The notes under the pieces were generated by a model. That model was not told where the DNA came from. It saw only the letters and a list, made by a program, of their open reading frames with translations, and ran no database searches. Of a stretch of DNA of 64,000 bases, positions 53,517 through 63,215 are shown piece by piece. Source of the stretch: Trueperaceae bacterium. GTDB lineage: Bacteria; Deinococcota; Deinococci; Deinococcales; Trueperaceae. Each line of letters starts with the position of its first letter. The first letter of the stretch is position 1. The translations under genes and the position numbers were made by a program. The stretch covers positions 124,001-188,000 of the forward strand of contig JAMLIB010000005.1 of NCBI GenBank assembly GCA_023954415.1, written 5' to 3'.

Positions 53517-53584
53517 AGATGGGGTCGGTAGCGCGCCGCGCCCGCCGTGCGGGCGGCGGTCGGCTAGAGAGAGGTGAGGTCGCG

Positions 53585-54439
53585 ATGGGATCAGACTACG
53601 ACGCGCGTCAGGCAGGACCGCACGCCCCCAAGAAGGTCGCGGTGCTGGGCGCCGGCACGATGGGCGGCGGCATCGCCACCAGCTTGCTCATCGGGGGCCA
53701 CACGGTCGGCCTCTTCGATACCAGGGCGGAGGCGCTGAGCGCGGCGGCCGCGCGCGCGGCCAAGCGGGCGGCGGAGGCGGTAGCCGCAGGCAAGCTGACG
53801 ACCACGAGCGACCTCGCCGAGGCGGTGGCCGGCGCGGACTTCGTCATCGAGGCCGTCCCGGAACTCCTCGAGCTGAAGCGCGACCTCTTCGCCAGCGTCG
53901 GCGCGTTGGCGCCCGACCACGCGGTGCTGGCCACCAATACGAGCGAGCTGTCCGTCACCGCCATAGCCGCCGCCACGCAGCGCCCAGCGAGCGTCGTCGG
54001 CATGCACTGGTTCAACCCGCCGGAGCGCATGGCGCTCGTCGAGGTCGTGCGCGCCGCGCAGACGTCGGAGGCGACCCTGGCCGCCACGCTCGCGCTGGCG
54101 GCGAGCTGCGGGAAGGAGACGGTCGTCGTCGAGGACCGTCAAGGGTTCGTGACCACGAGGGCCGTCGCCGCACTCTTGCTCGAGGGGGTGCGGATGCTGG
54201 AGGAAGGCGTGGCGGCGCCCAAGGACATCGACAAGGCGGTAAGACTCGGCCTCAACCACCCGATGGGCCCGCTCGAGCTCGCGGACCTCATCGGGCTCGA
54301 CACGGTGCTGCTGATCGCGGACTCGCTCAAGGACGCGCTGGGCGAGCGCTTCCTCGCCCCGCAGACGCTGCGCAAGCTCGTCGAAGCCGGTCGCCTCGGC
54401 CGCAAGTCCGGGCGCGGGTTCTACGAGTACGGCGGCTAG
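53585..54439 (+). CDS. 3-hydroxyacyl-CoA dehydrogenase (3-hydroxybutyryl-CoA type)
   Basis: A 284-residue NAD-dependent dehydrogenase. It shows the Rossmann motif VAVLGAGTMGGGIATSLLIGGH, DFVIEAVPELLELK, TNTSELSVTAIA, and the catalytic His in VGMHWFNPPERMALVEVV. The C-terminal dimer domain has GLNHPMGPLELADLIGLDTV. It oxidises 3-hydroxyacyl-CoA in beta-oxidation or butanoate metabolism. ATG 53585 has GAGG upstream; a GTG at 53513 overlapping the methyltransferase stop would add an Arg-rich extension and is less likely. It is followed by the tRNA-Gln terminator hairpin. Confidence 0.92.
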   Translation: MGSDYDARQAGPHAPKKVAVLGAGTMGGGIATSLLIGGHTVGLFDTRAEALSAAAARAAKRAAEAVAAGKLTTTSDLAEAVAGADFVIEAVPELLELKRDLFASVGALAPDHAVLATNTSELSVTAIAAATQRPASVVGMHWFNPPERMALVEVVRAAQTSEATLAATLALAASCGKETVVVEDRQGFVTTRAVAALLLEGVRMLEEGVAAPKDIDKAVRLGLNHPMGPLELADLIGLDTVLLIADSLKDALGERFLAPQTLRKLVEAGRLGRKSGRGFYEYGG

Positions 54440-54559
54440 CCTCGAGGCACCCCGGTAGTCGGGAGGGCGACGGCAGCCGCAAGGCGGCGCGGGGAGCGCC
54501 TGCGACGGAGGGCGGTCGAGGACCTGGGCCGCACCGCGAGCCCGGGGGGCGGATAGGGA

Positions 54560-54581
54560 ACGCCTCCCGTGAGGGAGGCGT
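54560..54581. terminator. Hairpin after tRNA-Gln genes
   Basis: ACGCCTCCC and GGGAGGCGT, perfect 9-bp stem with a GTGA tetraloop, 2 nt beyond the tRNA-Gln(TTG) 3' end. It terminates the tRNA unit and may also end the rightward dehydrogenase gene. Confidence 0.75.
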
Positions 54582-54583
54582 CG

Positions 54584-54657
54584 TGGCTGGCCCACAGAGA
54601 TTCGAACTCCGACCGACCGGACCAAAACCGGGTGTCCTGCCATTAGACGATGGGCCA
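54584..54657 (-). tRNA. tRNA-Gln (anticodon TTG)
   Basis: A 74-nt cloverleaf with encoded CCA: 7-bp acceptor TGGCCCA/TGGGCCA, D-arm with AATGGCA loop, anticodon loop TTTTGGT (TTG), T-arm with TTCGAAT. The first anticodon-stem pair is a C-U mismatch (C27-U43), the rest is normal. Confidence 0.95.
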
Positions 54658-54719
54658 TCGTCGCGGTTGCCCTACGCGCCTGGCGTGCGCTTCGAGGGTG
54701 TGCAGCCCCGAGCAGCGGT

Positions 54720-54793
54720 TGGCTGGCCCACTAGGATTCGAACCTAGACCGACGGAACCAGAATCCGTTGTCCTGCCATTAGACGATGGGCCA
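54720..54793 (-). tRNA. tRNA-Gln (anticodon CTG)
   Basis: A 74-nt cloverleaf with encoded CCA. It has the same acceptor and D-arm as its neighbour, anticodon stem ACGGA/TCCGT and loop TTCTGGT (CTG). It precedes tRNA-Gln(TTG) in the same transcript, separated by 62 nt. Confidence 0.96.
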
Positions 54794-54819
54794 ACATGGC
54801 GGCCCGAGGCGCATCTGGG

Positions 54820-54848
54820 AGTGTATGAGACACGGCCTGACGCGTCAA
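54820..54848 (-). promoter_or_regulatory. Promoter of the tRNA-Gln genes
   Basis: On the minus strand: TTGACG (54843-54848), a 17-bp spacer, TACACT (54820-54825), 26 nt before the first tRNA. This is a good two-part sigma-70-type promoter. Confidence 0.75.
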
Positions 54849-54952
54849 GGGAGGCCGGCTCGCCTCGCAACGCGACACCCGATCCCCGGGACGGTGCCGA
54901 GCGCGGGCGTGTGCCTGGCGCGCGACCCGCCCCGCGCTTCCCGCGCTTACGG

Positions 54953-54958
54953 TATACT
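54953..54958 (+). promoter_or_regulatory. tRNA-Ser -10 box
   Basis: TATACT, 45 nt before the tRNA-Ser gene. No clear -35. Confidence 0.5.
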
Positions 54959-55003
54959 TCGCGAGCTTGGCATGCCGGGCCGCGCGCCCGCGCGCCGCAC
55001 GTT

Positions 55004-55094
<91 letters not shown>

Positions 55095-55100
55095 CGTCAC

Positions 55101-55120
55101 GGCCGCCCTATAGGGCGGCC
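55101..55120. terminator. Terminator palindrome after tRNA-Ser
   Basis: GGCCGCCC-TATA-GGGCGGCC, a perfect 20-bp palindrome and 8-bp hairpin with a TATA loop, followed by GTTCGCTT. Confidence 0.8.
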
Positions 55121-55257
55121 GTTCGCTTGCGCCCATGGACCGGCCCGTTCGACGCCGTGACCGGACCGCCACCGCCGGCCGGTCCGCTCAGCCACCGCCG
55201 GCTCAACGCAGCCGGTCGAGCGCTCGAAGCCGAGCCGCCGCGAAAGGAACTACGAAG

Positions 55258-55884
55258 ATGGCCGTCACGGTAGTCGACCACCCGCTCGTCCAGCACAAGC
55301 TCTCCATACTGCGCGACAAGGACACGAGCGTCAGGGAGTTCAGGGCGCTCTGCCAGGAGCTCACGATGCTGATGGCCTTCGAGGCCATGCGTGACCTCGA
55401 GCTGGAGGACGCGACGGTGGAGACGCCGGTCGCCCTGGCCCACGTCAAGCGCCTGGCGGGCAAGAAGCTCGCCCTCATCGGCATCCTGCGCGCCGGCCTC
55501 GTGATGGTGGACGGCATCCTCGCGCTCATGCCGACCGCGCGCGTCGGCCACATCGGTCTCTACCGCGATCCGGACACCCTCAAGCCCGTCCAGTACTACT
55601 CCAAGCTGCCGAGCGACGTGGGCGAGCGCGACGTCTTCCTCCTCGACCCGATGCTCGCCACGGGCGGCAGCGCCGCCGCCGCCATCCAGGTGCTCAAGGA
55701 GAAGGGCGCCACGCGCATCAGGCTCCTCTGCATCATCGCCGCGCCCGAGGGGATCAAGACCGTCACCGACGCCCACCCGGACATCGATATCATCGTGGCC
55801 GCCCGCGACGAGCGCCTCAACGACCACGGCTACATCGTGCCGGGGCTCGGCGACGCCGGCGACCGCCTGTACGGCACGCGCTGA
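55258..55884 (+). CDS. upp: Uracil phosphoribosyltransferase
   Basis: A 208-residue salvage enzyme making UMP from uracil and PRPP. It has [22 protein letters not shown] at the N terminus, [16 protein letters not shown], the PRPP loop [16 protein letters not shown] and a uracil-binding C terminus [16 protein letters not shown] 55258 has AAAGGA 9 nt upstream. It follows the tRNA-Ser terminator, so it has its own promoter, which I could not place confidently. Confidence 0.97.
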   Translation: MAVTVVDHPLVQHKLSILRDKDTSVREFRALCQELTMLMAFEAMRDLELEDATVETPVALAHVKRLAGKKLALIGILRAGLVMVDGILALMPTARVGHIGLYRDPDTLKPVQYYSKLPSDVGERDVFLLDPMLATGGSAAAAIQVLKEKGATRIRLLCIIAAPEGIKTVTDAHPDIDIIVAARDERLNDHGYIVPGLGDAGDRLYGTR

Positions 55885-56023
55885 CCGAGGCCCGAGGAGG
55901 CGCCGCTCGGCCGTCATGATGCCCGCTGTGGCGTCGCGGGAGCCGCCCACAACCGGCAGGAGCGTCGAGCGCATGTAGTCCTGCCTTCGTTCAGCACACT
56001 CATGAGGCCCTTACCGCCCTCAT

Positions 56024-56029
56024 TAGAAT
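56024..56029 (+). promoter_or_regulatory. wecA operon leaderless -10 box
   Basis: TAGAAT followed by 7 nt and GTG 56037. An ATG at 56028 overlaps the box, which disfavours it. Confidence 0.55.
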
Positions 56030-56036
56030 GGTTGAC

Positions 56037-57137
56037 GTGCGCGGCACCCTCCTCCTCTTCCTACCCCTGGTCATCACGGCCTTCGTCGTCGCCTTCGGCG
56101 CCGTCATCTGGCTCGTACCGCGCGTGCGGGCGTTCGCGGTGCGCATAGGCGCCGTCCAGGTCGGCGGCAGCGCGCACGGCGGTGGCGTGCGCCAACACGA
56201 CGGGCGGGTCCCCAACATCGGCGGCATCGCCATCCTCGCGGGCTTCCTCGTCGCCGTGCTGGCGGGCAGCCTCGTCGCGCCGCAGCTCATCGACGACTTC
56301 CGTGTCGAGCTCCTCGCCATCGCCCTGGGCGGCGCGCTCATGACGCTGGTGGGCTTCATCGACGACATGTGGGAGGTACCGCCGCCCCTGCGGCTCGCCA
56401 CCCAGGTGGTCGCGGCCGGCATCCTGGTCGTCAACGGCGTGCGCATCGGCTTCGTCACGGACTACTTCGGGGCCGGCACGTTCCTGTTCATCCCGGAGAC
56501 GCTCTCCGTGCTCGTCACGATCCTGTGGGTGGTCGGGTTCACGAACGCCTTCAACTTCATCGACGGCCTCGACGGCCTCTCCTCGGGCATCGCGGCCATC
56601 TCGAGCATGAGCCTGCTGGCCGTGGCCGTCCAGTTCGACGACCGGGGCGGCGCCGTCCTGCTCCTCGCCGCGCTCGCCGGGTCCGCCCTCGCGTTCCTGC
56701 GCTACAACTTCGGCCCGGCCACCATCACGATGGGCGACTCCGGCGCCTACCTGCTCGGCTACGTCCTCGCGGCCGTCAGCGTCCTCGGCGCGTTGAAGGT
56801 CACGGCGGCCATCTCCGTCGTCGCGCCGATCCTCGTCCTCGCCCTGCCCGTCGTGAACATCACCCAGGTAACGCTCCGGCGCCTGCGGCGCGGCAGCTCG
56901 CCGGCACTGGCAAGCAACGACCACATCCACGACATCATCCGGGCGCGCTCGGGCTCGAAGCGCTTCACGGTCGTGCTCCTATGGACGGCGACCCTGATCC
57001 TCGGGGTGGTCGGCATGCTCCTCTCGAGCACGCCGCCCGTCCTCACCCTGCTCACCCTCATCGTCACGGTCGTCGCCATCGCCGCCGTCTCGCTGCTGCG
57101 CCTGGCGGAGGTACGTCGCGCCGGGTCGCACGCGTGA
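56037..57137 (+). CDS. WecA/TagO-type undecaprenyl-phosphate GlcNAc-1-phosphate transferase
   Basis: A 366-residue polyprenyl-phosphate glycosyl-1-P transferase of the MraY/WecA superfamily, with about 10-11 membrane helices. The motifs are [28 protein letters not shown] (catalytic Asp pair), [17 protein letters not shown] and an AsnAspHis-type NDHIHDI in the final cytoplasmic loop. It starts surface glycan lipid-linked assembly at the cytoplasmic face. GTG 56037 is leaderless. The stop overlaps wecB (GTGA). Confidence 0.88.
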   Translation: MRGTLLLFLPLVITAFVVAFGAVIWLVPRVRAFAVRIGAVQVGGSAHGGGVRQHDGRVPNIGGIAILAGFLVAVLAGSLVAPQLIDDFRVELLAIALGGALMTLVGFIDDMWEVPPPLRLATQVVAAGILVVNGVRIGFVTDYFGAGTFLFIPETLSVLVTILWVVGFTNAFNFIDGLDGLSSGIAAISSMSLLAVAVQFDDRGGAVLLLAALAGSALAFLRYNFGPATITMGDSGAYLLGYVLAAVSVLGALKVTAAISVVAPILVLALPVVNITQVTLRRLRRGSSPALASNDHIHDIIRARSGSKRFTVVLLWTATLILGVVGMLLSSTPPVLTLLTLIVTVVAIAAVSLLRLAEVRRAGSHA

Positions 57138-58321
57138 CCGGCGCCGGAACCGACGACGGATCCGAGCGGCTGAGCACACCCGGCGGGCGCGCGCCGCGCG
57201 TGGTCGCCGCCTTCGGCACCCGCCCCGAGGCCAACAAGATGGCCCCCGTCGTAGCCGCGCTCGCACGCACGCCCGGCATCGAGCCACTGACGCTCGTGAC
57301 GGGCCAGCACCGCGAGCAACTGGCGAGCTCGCTCGCCGCCTTCGGGCTGACCCCCGACGCCGACCTCGACGTCATGACAGAACGCCAGACGTTGGCCGGG
57401 CTGTTCGCCCGCATCGTGCCGGCCGCCGCCGCCGAGCTGGAACGCCTCCGGGCCGACTACGTGCTCGTGCACGGCGACACGACCACGACGTTCGCCGTGG
57501 CGCTGGCCGCGCACCTCGTCGGCGTGCCGGTAGCGCACGTCGAGGCCGGACTGCGCTCGTTCGACCTGTCCCAGCCTTTCCCGGAGGAAGCGAACCGCCG
57601 CCTGACCGACGTCATCACGGACCTCGACCTGCCCCCGACCGACCTCGCCAAGCGCAACCTGCTCGCCGAGGGCAAGAGCGAGCGGCGCATGGTCGTGACC
57701 GGCAACACGGCCGTCGACGCCGTGCAGCACATGCGCAAGAGCGCCAAGCTCCCGGAGCGCCTCGGGGCCGGCCCCTTCGTGGCCGTGACCATGCATAGGC
57801 GGGAGAACCTCCCGGTGATGGCCGGGCTGGCCGCCGCCGTGGCCGCCGTGGCCAAGGCCAACCCTGACCGCCTCTTCGTCTACCCGGTCCACCTCAACCC
57901 GGCCGTCAGGGAGGCCGTCACGCCGGCACTCTCGGGCCTGCCCAACGTGGTGCTCGACGAGCCTTACGACTACGACGCCATGTTGGCCCTGTTGGCCGCC
58001 GCCGACCTCATCGTCACCGACTCCGGCGGGCTGCAGGAGGAGGGCGCGGCGCTCGGCGTGCCGGTCGCCGTGCTGCGCAACGTCACCGAACGCCCCGAAG
58101 GCGTGGCTGCCGGCGTCCTGCGGCTGCTCGGCAACGAACCGGCCGCCGTCAGGGCCGGCCTGGAGGAGCTGCTCGCCGATGCGCGCGCGCTCGCCGCCAT
58201 GCGCTCCAAGCCTAACCCTTACGGCGACGGGCGTGCCGGGGAGCGGATCGCCCAGGCGGTCGCGTGGCGCTTCGGGCTCGGTCTGCGCCCCCGGGACTGG
58301 GTCTACGCGGGCCGGTCATGA
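57134..58321 (+). CDS. wecB: UDP-N-acetylglucosamine 2-epimerase
   Basis: A 395-residue non-hydrolysing epimerase interconverting UDP-GlcNAc and UDP-ManNAc. It shows [57 protein letters not shown], and [31 protein letters not shown] hydrophilic leader of about 20 residues precedes the fold. GTG 57134 overlaps the preceding stop; its own stop overlaps folP. The product feeds surface-polymer synthesis with the neighbouring WecA-type transferase. Confidence 0.94.
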   Translation: MTGAGTDDGSERLSTPGGRAPRVVAAFGTRPEANKMAPVVAALARTPGIEPLTLVTGQHREQLASSLAAFGLTPDADLDVMTERQTLAGLFARIVPAAAAELERLRADYVLVHGDTTTTFAVALAAHLVGVPVAHVEAGLRSFDLSQPFPEEANRRLTDVITDLDLPPTDLAKRNLLAEGKSERRMVVTGNTAVDAVQHMRKSAKLPERLGAGPFVAVTMHRRENLPVMAGLAAAVAAVAKANPDRLFVYPVHLNPAVREAVTPALSGLPNVVLDEPYDYDAMLALLAAADLIVTDSGGLQEEGAALGVPVAVLRNVTERPEGVAAGVLRLLGNEPAAVRAGLEELLADARALAAMRSKPNPYGDGRAGERIAQAVAWRFGLGLRPRDWVYAGRS

Positions 58322-59178
58322 CCGGCGGCGCTCCGCACCGGCTGCCCTTCCGCCGCCCCCTGCCCGACGGCTCCACCGCGCTCGAGTGGCGCGGCGCCGC
58401 CCTGATGGGCATCGTCAACGTCACCCCGGACAGCTTCAGTGACGCCGGTGAGACCTTCGCCGCCGAGGCGGCCGTGGCCGCCGGCCTGCGCCTGCGCGAG
58501 GAGGGCGCCCTCATCCTCGACGTCGGCGGCGAGTCGACGCGGCCCGGCGCCCTCCCAGTCAGCCCGGAGGAGGAGGCGCGCCGCGTCCTGCCCGTCGTCG
58601 CCGAGCTCGTCGCGGCCGGCGCCGTCGTCAGCATCGACACGCGCAAGGCCGAGGTCGCCGCCGCCGCCCTGGCCGCGGGCGCGGCGATCGTCAACGACGT
58701 CGGCGGCCTGCGCGACCCCGCCATGCTCGCCGTCTGCGCCGCTGCCGGCGCACCGGTGGTGATCATGCACATGCAGGGCGAGCCGCGCACCATGCAGGCG
58801 GCGCCGGCGTACGCCGACGTCGTCGCGGAGGTCGAAGAGCTCCTGCTGCGCCGGGCACGCCTTGCCGAGGCGGCCGGCCTGCCGGGGGTCGTGCTCGATC
58901 CCGGCATCGGCTTCGGCAAGGACCTGGGGCACAACCTGGCGCTCCTGCGCGCCACGCCGCGGTTGGCGGGCCTCGGCCATCCGCTCATGGTCGGCGCGTC
59001 GCGCAAGGCGTTCATCGGGCGCCTGGCCGGGGGAGTCGGCCCGGGGTCGCGCCTGCCCGGCACGCTCGCCGCGCACCTGGCGGCGGCGGCGGGCGGGGCG
59101 GCGCTGCTGCGCGTGCACGACGTCGCGGCGCATGCCCAGGCCCTCGCCGTGGCGGCGGCCGTGGCGGAGGGCAAGTGA
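58318..59178 (+). CDS. folP: Dihydropteroate synthase
   Basis: A 286-residue TIM barrel joining p-aminobenzoate to dihydropterin pyrophosphate. It has [67 protein letters not shown], and [15 protein letters not shown]. The ATG overlaps wecB (ATGA) and the stop overlaps folK (GTGA). A cell-envelope and folate genes joined in one overlapping operon is unusual but fits simple compaction. Confidence 0.96.
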   Translation: MTGGAPHRLPFRRPLPDGSTALEWRGAALMGIVNVTPDSFSDAGETFAAEAAVAAGLRLREEGALILDVGGESTRPGALPVSPEEEARRVLPVVAELVAAGAVVSIDTRKAEVAAAALAAGAAIVNDVGGLRDPAMLAVCAAAGAPVVIMHMQGEPRTMQAAPAYADVVAEVEELLLRRARLAEAAGLPGVVLDPGIGFGKDLGHNLALLRATPRLAGLGHPLMVGASRKAFIGRLAGGVGPGSRLPGTLAAHLAAAAGGAALLRVHDVAAHAQALAVAAAVAEGK

Positions 59179-59756
59179 GCCCCGAGCGCGACGAGCGGGA
59201 GGCGACGACCGTCGGGACCCCTCGGAGCGTTCGGGGGCAGGGCTCGCCGACCCGCTGGGGAGCCGCACGCGCCTACGTGGCGTTGGGGGCCAACCTCGGC
59301 GACCCGGCCGCTCAGTTCGGGCGGGCCGCGCGCGCCTTGGCCGACCTGGCCCCGGTCGTGGGCCGCTCCAGGCTCTACTCCGGGCCGGCCGTCGGCGGCC
59401 CGAGCGGCCAACCGCCATACCTCAACGCGGTCCTGGCGCTCGACGCGCGCGCTTACGTCGGCAGGGAGGCCGACCTCCTCGCCGCGCTCCTCGAAGTGGA
59501 GCACGACCTTGGGCGCGTGCGGCGGGAACGCTGGGGCCCGCGCGTCATCGACCTCGACCTCCTGAGCGTCGGCGGGAGCGTCGTCCAGGGCCCGACGTTG
59601 AGGCTGCCCCACCCCCGCCTCGAGGAGCGTGCCTTCGTGCTCGCGCCGCTCCTGGACCTGGACCCGGAGTGGCGCCACCCGCTGAGCGGCCGACGCGCCG
59701 CCGACGCGCTCGCCAAGCTGCCCGCTACGCTCGAACCGAACCCTTCCGCTTGGTGA
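59175..59756 (+). CDS. folK: 6-hydroxymethyl-7,8-dihydropterin pyrophosphokinase
   Basis: A 193-residue HPPK transferring pyrophosphate from ATP to 6-hydroxymethyl-dihydropterin just upstream of FolP. It contains AYVALGANLGDPAAQFG, the metal-site block RRERWGPRVIDLDLLSVGG and LPHPRLEERAFVLAPL. An extra N-terminal stretch of about 30 residues precedes the fold. No folB separates it from folP. The start is GTG within GTGA. The next gene starts 113 nt downstream from its own -10 box. Confidence 0.95.
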   Translation: MSPERDEREATTVGTPRSVRGQGSPTRWGAARAYVALGANLGDPAAQFGRAARALADLAPVVGRSRLYSGPAVGGPSGQPPYLNAVLALDARAYVGREADLLAALLEVEHDLGRVRRERWGPRVIDLDLLSVGGSVVQGPTLRLPHPRLEERAFVLAPLLDLDPEWRHPLSGRRAADALAKLPATLEPNPSAW

Positions 59757-59854
59757 GCGGCACGAAGCACACGGGCGAGCCGGGGGACGCCGCGTGCGCC
59801 AGCGGAGGCCGACCGGACGCGCACCCGCAAGGAGCCGAGGGTCCTGGCGCTGGG

Positions 59855-59860
59855 TACACT
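59855..59860 (+). promoter_or_regulatory. Phosphoesterase-ackA unit -10 box
   Basis: TACACT, 9 nt before ATG 59870. This is slightly longer than the modal leaderless gap. Confidence 0.4.
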
Positions 59861-59869
59861 GGGCGACCG

Positions 59870-60610
59870 ATGCGACTGTTCGCCATCGCCGATCCCCACC
59901 TGTCGCGCGCCGTGCCGAAGCCGATGGACATCTTCGGCCCCGGCTGGCAGGGTCACCCCGCCGCCTTCTTCGACGGTTGGCGCCGGACGGTGGGGGAGGA
60001 CGACCTCGTGCTCGTGCCCGGCGACATCTCCTGGGCCATGCGGTTCGAGGACGCCATGCTCGACCTGCGTGACCTCGCGGAGCTGCCGGGCCGGAAGGTG
60101 CTCCTGCGCGGCAACCACGACTACTGGTGGCCCTCCATCAGCCGCCTCCGCCGCGAGCTGCCCCGGGGGATGTGGGCGGTCCAGAACGACGCCGTGGCGG
60201 TCGGTGGGGCGGTCGTGTCCGGCACGCGCGGCTGGGTCTGTCCGGGCAGTCACGGCTTCACGGCGGAGGACCAACGCATCTACGACCGGGAGGTCGAACG
60301 CTTGCGGCTCTCGCTTGCGCACGCGGCCAAGCTGGAGGGTGCGTACCGCGTCGTGATGCTCCACTTCCCGCCGACGAACGCGCGCCTCGAGCCCTCGGAG
60401 CTGACCGACCTGATCCTGGCCGCCAAGCCGGACGCGCTCGTGTTCGGGCACGTGCACGGCGAGGAGCCGCAAGGCATCCTCCCGCGGCTGGGCGACGTGA
60501 ACGTGCACTTCGTGGCGGCGGACGCGCTGCGGTTCGAACCGAAGCTCATCGCGGAGCTGCCGCGCTCGGGCACCGACGTCGGTGTCGCGGGCGCCGGGAG
60601 CGCGGCGTGA
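59870..60610 (+). CDS. Calcineurin-like metallophosphoesterase
   Basis: A 246-residue protein. Metal motifs are FAIADPHLS (D-x-H), LVPGDISWAMRFEDA (GD), VLLRGNHDYWW (GNHD), LHFPPTN and VFGHVHGEEPQGI (GHxH). The substrate is unknown. It is first in an overlapping unit with ackA (GTGA), the ROK kinase and UPF0316. Similar YkuE-like proteins are called serine/threonine phosphatases without proof. No signal peptide is present. Confidence 0.85.
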   Translation: MRLFAIADPHLSRAVPKPMDIFGPGWQGHPAAFFDGWRRTVGEDDLVLVPGDISWAMRFEDAMLDLRDLAELPGRKVLLRGNHDYWWPSISRLRRELPRGMWAVQNDAVAVGGAVVSGTRGWVCPGSHGFTAEDQRIYDREVERLRLSLAHAAKLEGAYRVVMLHFPPTNARLEPSELTDLILAAKPDALVFGHVHGEEPQGILPRLGDVNVHFVAADALRFEPKLIAELPRSGTDVGVAGAGSAA

Positions 60611-61791
60611 GCGGCACGGGTGCCTGGCCGACGGGGCGGCAGGTGCTCGTAGTCAACGCCGGCAGCTCGAGCCTGAAGATGAAGCTCTTCCCCCAAGGGG
60701 CGGCGTTGCTGGTGGAGCGCATCGGCGGCGCGACGGCCGCGAAGGCGACGTTCACGCTGCTCGAGCCGCCGCGGCTGGGAGACCACGCCGCGGCCTTCGC
60801 CTTCGCCCTCGGCGTCTTCTCCCGGGGGGTTGCCGGCTTCGCCCCCGCCGCCGTCGGTCACCGCGTCGTCCACGGCGGCACGCGCTTCGTCGCCCCCACG
60901 CTCGTCACGCCCGAGGTCGAGGTCGAGATCGACCGCTTGAGCCGCCTGGCCCCGCTTCACAACCCCGGGAACCTCGCCGCCCTGCGCGCCGCGCTCGCCG
61001 CCCTGCCGGGCGTGCCGCAGGTGGCCGTGTTCGATACGGCCTTCCACGCCACCCTGCCGCCCCGCGCCTACCTGTACGGCCTCCCGCTCGCCTACGCGCA
61101 AGACGGCGTGAGGCGCTACGGCTTCCACGGACCGAGCCACGACTTCGTGTCGCGCCGCGCCGGCGAGCTCCTAGGGCGCGACCGCTCCGAGCTGCGCATC
61201 GTCACCCTCCACCTCGGCAACGGCGCCAGCGCCGCGGCGGTCGATCACGGCCGGTCGGTCGACACGACCATGGGCTTCACGCCGATGGAGGGGCTGCTCA
61301 TGGGCACCAGGAGCGGAGACATCGACCCCGGCGTGGTGCTCTACCTGCTGCGTGAGGGCCTGAGCGTCGACGAGGTGGACGACCTGCTCAACGAGGGCTC
61401 CGGCCTGAAAGGCATGTCGGGGGTCTCGAACGACGTCAGGGACGTGAGCGCCGCTGCGGCGGCCGGTGGCGAGGGCGCGGCGGCGGCGCTGGACGTGTTC
61501 GCCTACCGCGTGCGCAAGGTCGTGGGCGCCTACGCGGCGGTGCTCGGCGGGTTGGACGCCGTCGTGTTCACGGGCGGCATCGGCGAGAACTCCGCCGCCC
61601 TGCGCGGAGCCGCGCTCGCCGGGCTAGAGTTCCTCGGTGTCACGGTTGACGAGGCGAGGAACGCGCGCGGCGAGACGACCATCAGCGCCGAGGGTGCCCG
61701 CGTCGCCGTGCTGGTGGTACCGACGGACGAGGAACTGATGATCGCGGACGCTGCGGCTACGGTCCTGCGCGCTTCGCACGAGGAGAGTTGA
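60607..61791 (+). CDS. ackA: Acetate kinase
   Basis: A 394-residue ASKHA-fold kinase interconverting acetate and acetyl phosphate with ATP. It contains LVVNAGSSSLKMKLF, VGHRVVHGGTRF, FDTAFHATLPP, RRYGFHGPSHDFVS, IVTLHLGNGASAAA and VVFTGGIGENSAALR. The GTG overlaps the phosphoesterase stop; its TGA is immediately followed by the ROK ATG. No pta gene is near. Confidence 0.96.
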   Translation: MSGTGAWPTGRQVLVVNAGSSSLKMKLFPQGAALLVERIGGATAAKATFTLLEPPRLGDHAAAFAFALGVFSRGVAGFAPAAVGHRVVHGGTRFVAPTLVTPEVEVEIDRLSRLAPLHNPGNLAALRAALAALPGVPQVAVFDTAFHATLPPRAYLYGLPLAYAQDGVRRYGFHGPSHDFVSRRAGELLGRDRSELRIVTLHLGNGASAAAVDHGRSVDTTMGFTPMEGLLMGTRSGDIDPGVVLYLLREGLSVDEVDDLLNEGSGLKGMSGVSNDVRDVSAAAAAGGEGAAAALDVFAYRVRKVVGAYAAVLGGLDAVVFTGGIGENSAALRGAALAGLEFLGVTVDEARNARGETTISAEGARVAVLVVPTDEELMIADAAATVLRASHEES

Positions 61792-62688
61792 ATGGTCACG
61801 CTAGGTCTGGACTTGGGAGGAACGAAGATCCTCGCCGCGATCGTCGACGAGGGCAGGGTGATCGATCACGTGCGGGTCGACACGCCGCAGACGGGCTTCG
61901 TCGACGTCGTGGCGGCCCTCGCCTGGAGCGCCCGCGAGCTGCTGAGCCATGGGCACGCGGTGGCCGGCGTCGGCATAGGCTCGCCTGGGCCGCTCGACAA
62001 GGCCAGGCGCAAGGTCCTCTTCGCCCCCAACATCGCCGGCATGCAGGACGCGCCTCTGGTGGCCGAGCTCGAGCGTTCGCTCGCCATGCGCGTCGTCCTC
62101 GAGAACGACGCTAACGCCGCCGGCTACGCCGAGCACCGCTACGGCGCCGCCAAGGACCTCGAGTCGAGCGTCTACGTCACCGTCTCGACCGGCATAGGCG
62201 GTGGCCTGTTCATCGGCGACCGGGTGATCAGGGGCGCCAACGGCCTGGCGGGCGAGATCGGCCACATGACCATGATGGTCGGGGGTCCGATGGGCGGCGA
62301 CGGGCATACGGGCAGCCTGGAGGCGCTGGCGGCCGGGCGCTCGATGGCCAGGGACGCCTCCTACGCCTACGGCGCGGAGATGGGCACGCGCGAGCTGTTC
62401 GAGCGCGCGCGCTCCGGCGAGCCCAAGGCGCTCGGCATCGTCGACAACGCGGCCCTCTTCACGGGCATCGGGCTGGCCAACCTCGTCAAGGTCTTCGACC
62501 CGGAAGGCTTCGTGATAGGCGGCGGTCTCGCCGAGGTCGGGGAGTTCTACTTGAGCAGGATAGAGGCGGCCGCCGTGCGCTACCTGGAGGGCTACCCTTC
62601 GCCCGTCTTCCGCACCGCGCTCCTCGGCGGCGAGGCCGGCGTGATCGGGGCCGCCGCCGTGGCGGCCGCGGAGCTCGCCGAGGCGTGA
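61792..62688 (+). CDS. ROK family sugar kinase (glucokinase-like) without the zinc cysteines
   Basis: A 298-residue ROK protein. It has the ATP motif DLGGTKILAA (7-16), the substrate motif ENDANAAGYAEHRYGAA (END at 104-106), STGIGGGLFIGDR and the conserved H158 (GEIGHMT). Where ROK kinases carry CxCGxxGCxE, this one reads GGDGHTGSLE (168-177), so all three zinc cysteines are replaced. The likely reaction is glucose (or related hexose) to its 6-phosphate. GAGGAG lies 7 nt before the ATG. The stop overlaps the next GTG. Confidence 0.85.
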   Translation: MVTLGLDLGGTKILAAIVDEGRVIDHVRVDTPQTGFVDVVAALAWSARELLSHGHAVAGVGIGSPGPLDKARRKVLFAPNIAGMQDAPLVAELERSLAMRVVLENDANAAGYAEHRYGAAKDLESSVYVTVSTGIGGGLFIGDRVIRGANGLAGEIGHMTMMVGGPMGGDGHTGSLEALAAGRSMARDASYAYGAEMGTRELFERARSGEPKALGIVDNAALFTGIGLANLVKVFDPEGFVIGGGLAEVGEFYLSRIEAAAVRYLEGYPSPVFRTALLGGEAGVIGAAAVAAAELAEA

Positions 62689-63212
62689 GCGAGCTCGTCG
62701 CCCTCCTCCTGCCCGCGCTGCTGATCTTCTGCCTGCGCATCGTCGACGTCTCGCTCGGCACCCTGCGGATCGGCTTCCTCGTGCGCGGCCAGAGGCGCCT
62801 CGCGGGGCTCTTCGGCTTCTTCGAGTCGCTCGTGTGGCTCGTCGCGGCCGCGCAGGTGCTCTCCAACCTCGACTCGCCCGTGAAGTTCGTCGCCTACGCC
62901 GCCGGTTATGCGACGGGCACCATGCTGGGCGTGAGCATCGAGCGGTGGCTGGCCATCGGCGAGTCGATCATGCGCGTCGTCACCCCCGTAGACAGCCCGG
63001 CCATCGAGGACCAGCTGCGCCAGGCCGGCTACTACGTGACCGTGCTCAACGCGCGGGGCCGCGACGGCGACGTGCGCGTGTCGTTCTCCGTGATCCCCCG
63101 CCGCAAGATCCCGGAACTGCTCAAGCTGCTCGACTCGGTCAACCCATCCGCGTTCGTCACCTTCGAGAACACCACGCCCGTGCGCCTGGCCGCCGGCAGG
63201 CTGCGCAAGTAG
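62685..63212 (+). CDS. UPF0316 family membrane protein (DUF5698/DUF2179)
   Basis: A 175-residue protein with three N-terminal hydrophobic helices (about 3-80), including FCLRIVDVSLGTLRIGFLVRG typical of the family, and a C-terminal cytoplasmic DUF2179-like domain (about 95-170; VSFSVIPRRKIPELLKLL). Function unknown. GTG within the GTGA overlap with the ROK gene. It closes the unit and is 3 nt from a convergent hypothetical gene. Confidence 0.82.
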   Translation: MSELVALLLPALLIFCLRIVDVSLGTLRIGFLVRGQRRLAGLFGFFESLVWLVAAAQVLSNLDSPVKFVAYAAGYATGTMLGVSIERWLAIGESIMRVVTPVDSPAIEDQLRQAGYYVTVLNARGRDGDVRVSFSVIPRRKIPELLKLLDSVNPSAFVTFENTTPVRLAAGRLRK

Positions 63213-63215
63213 CGC

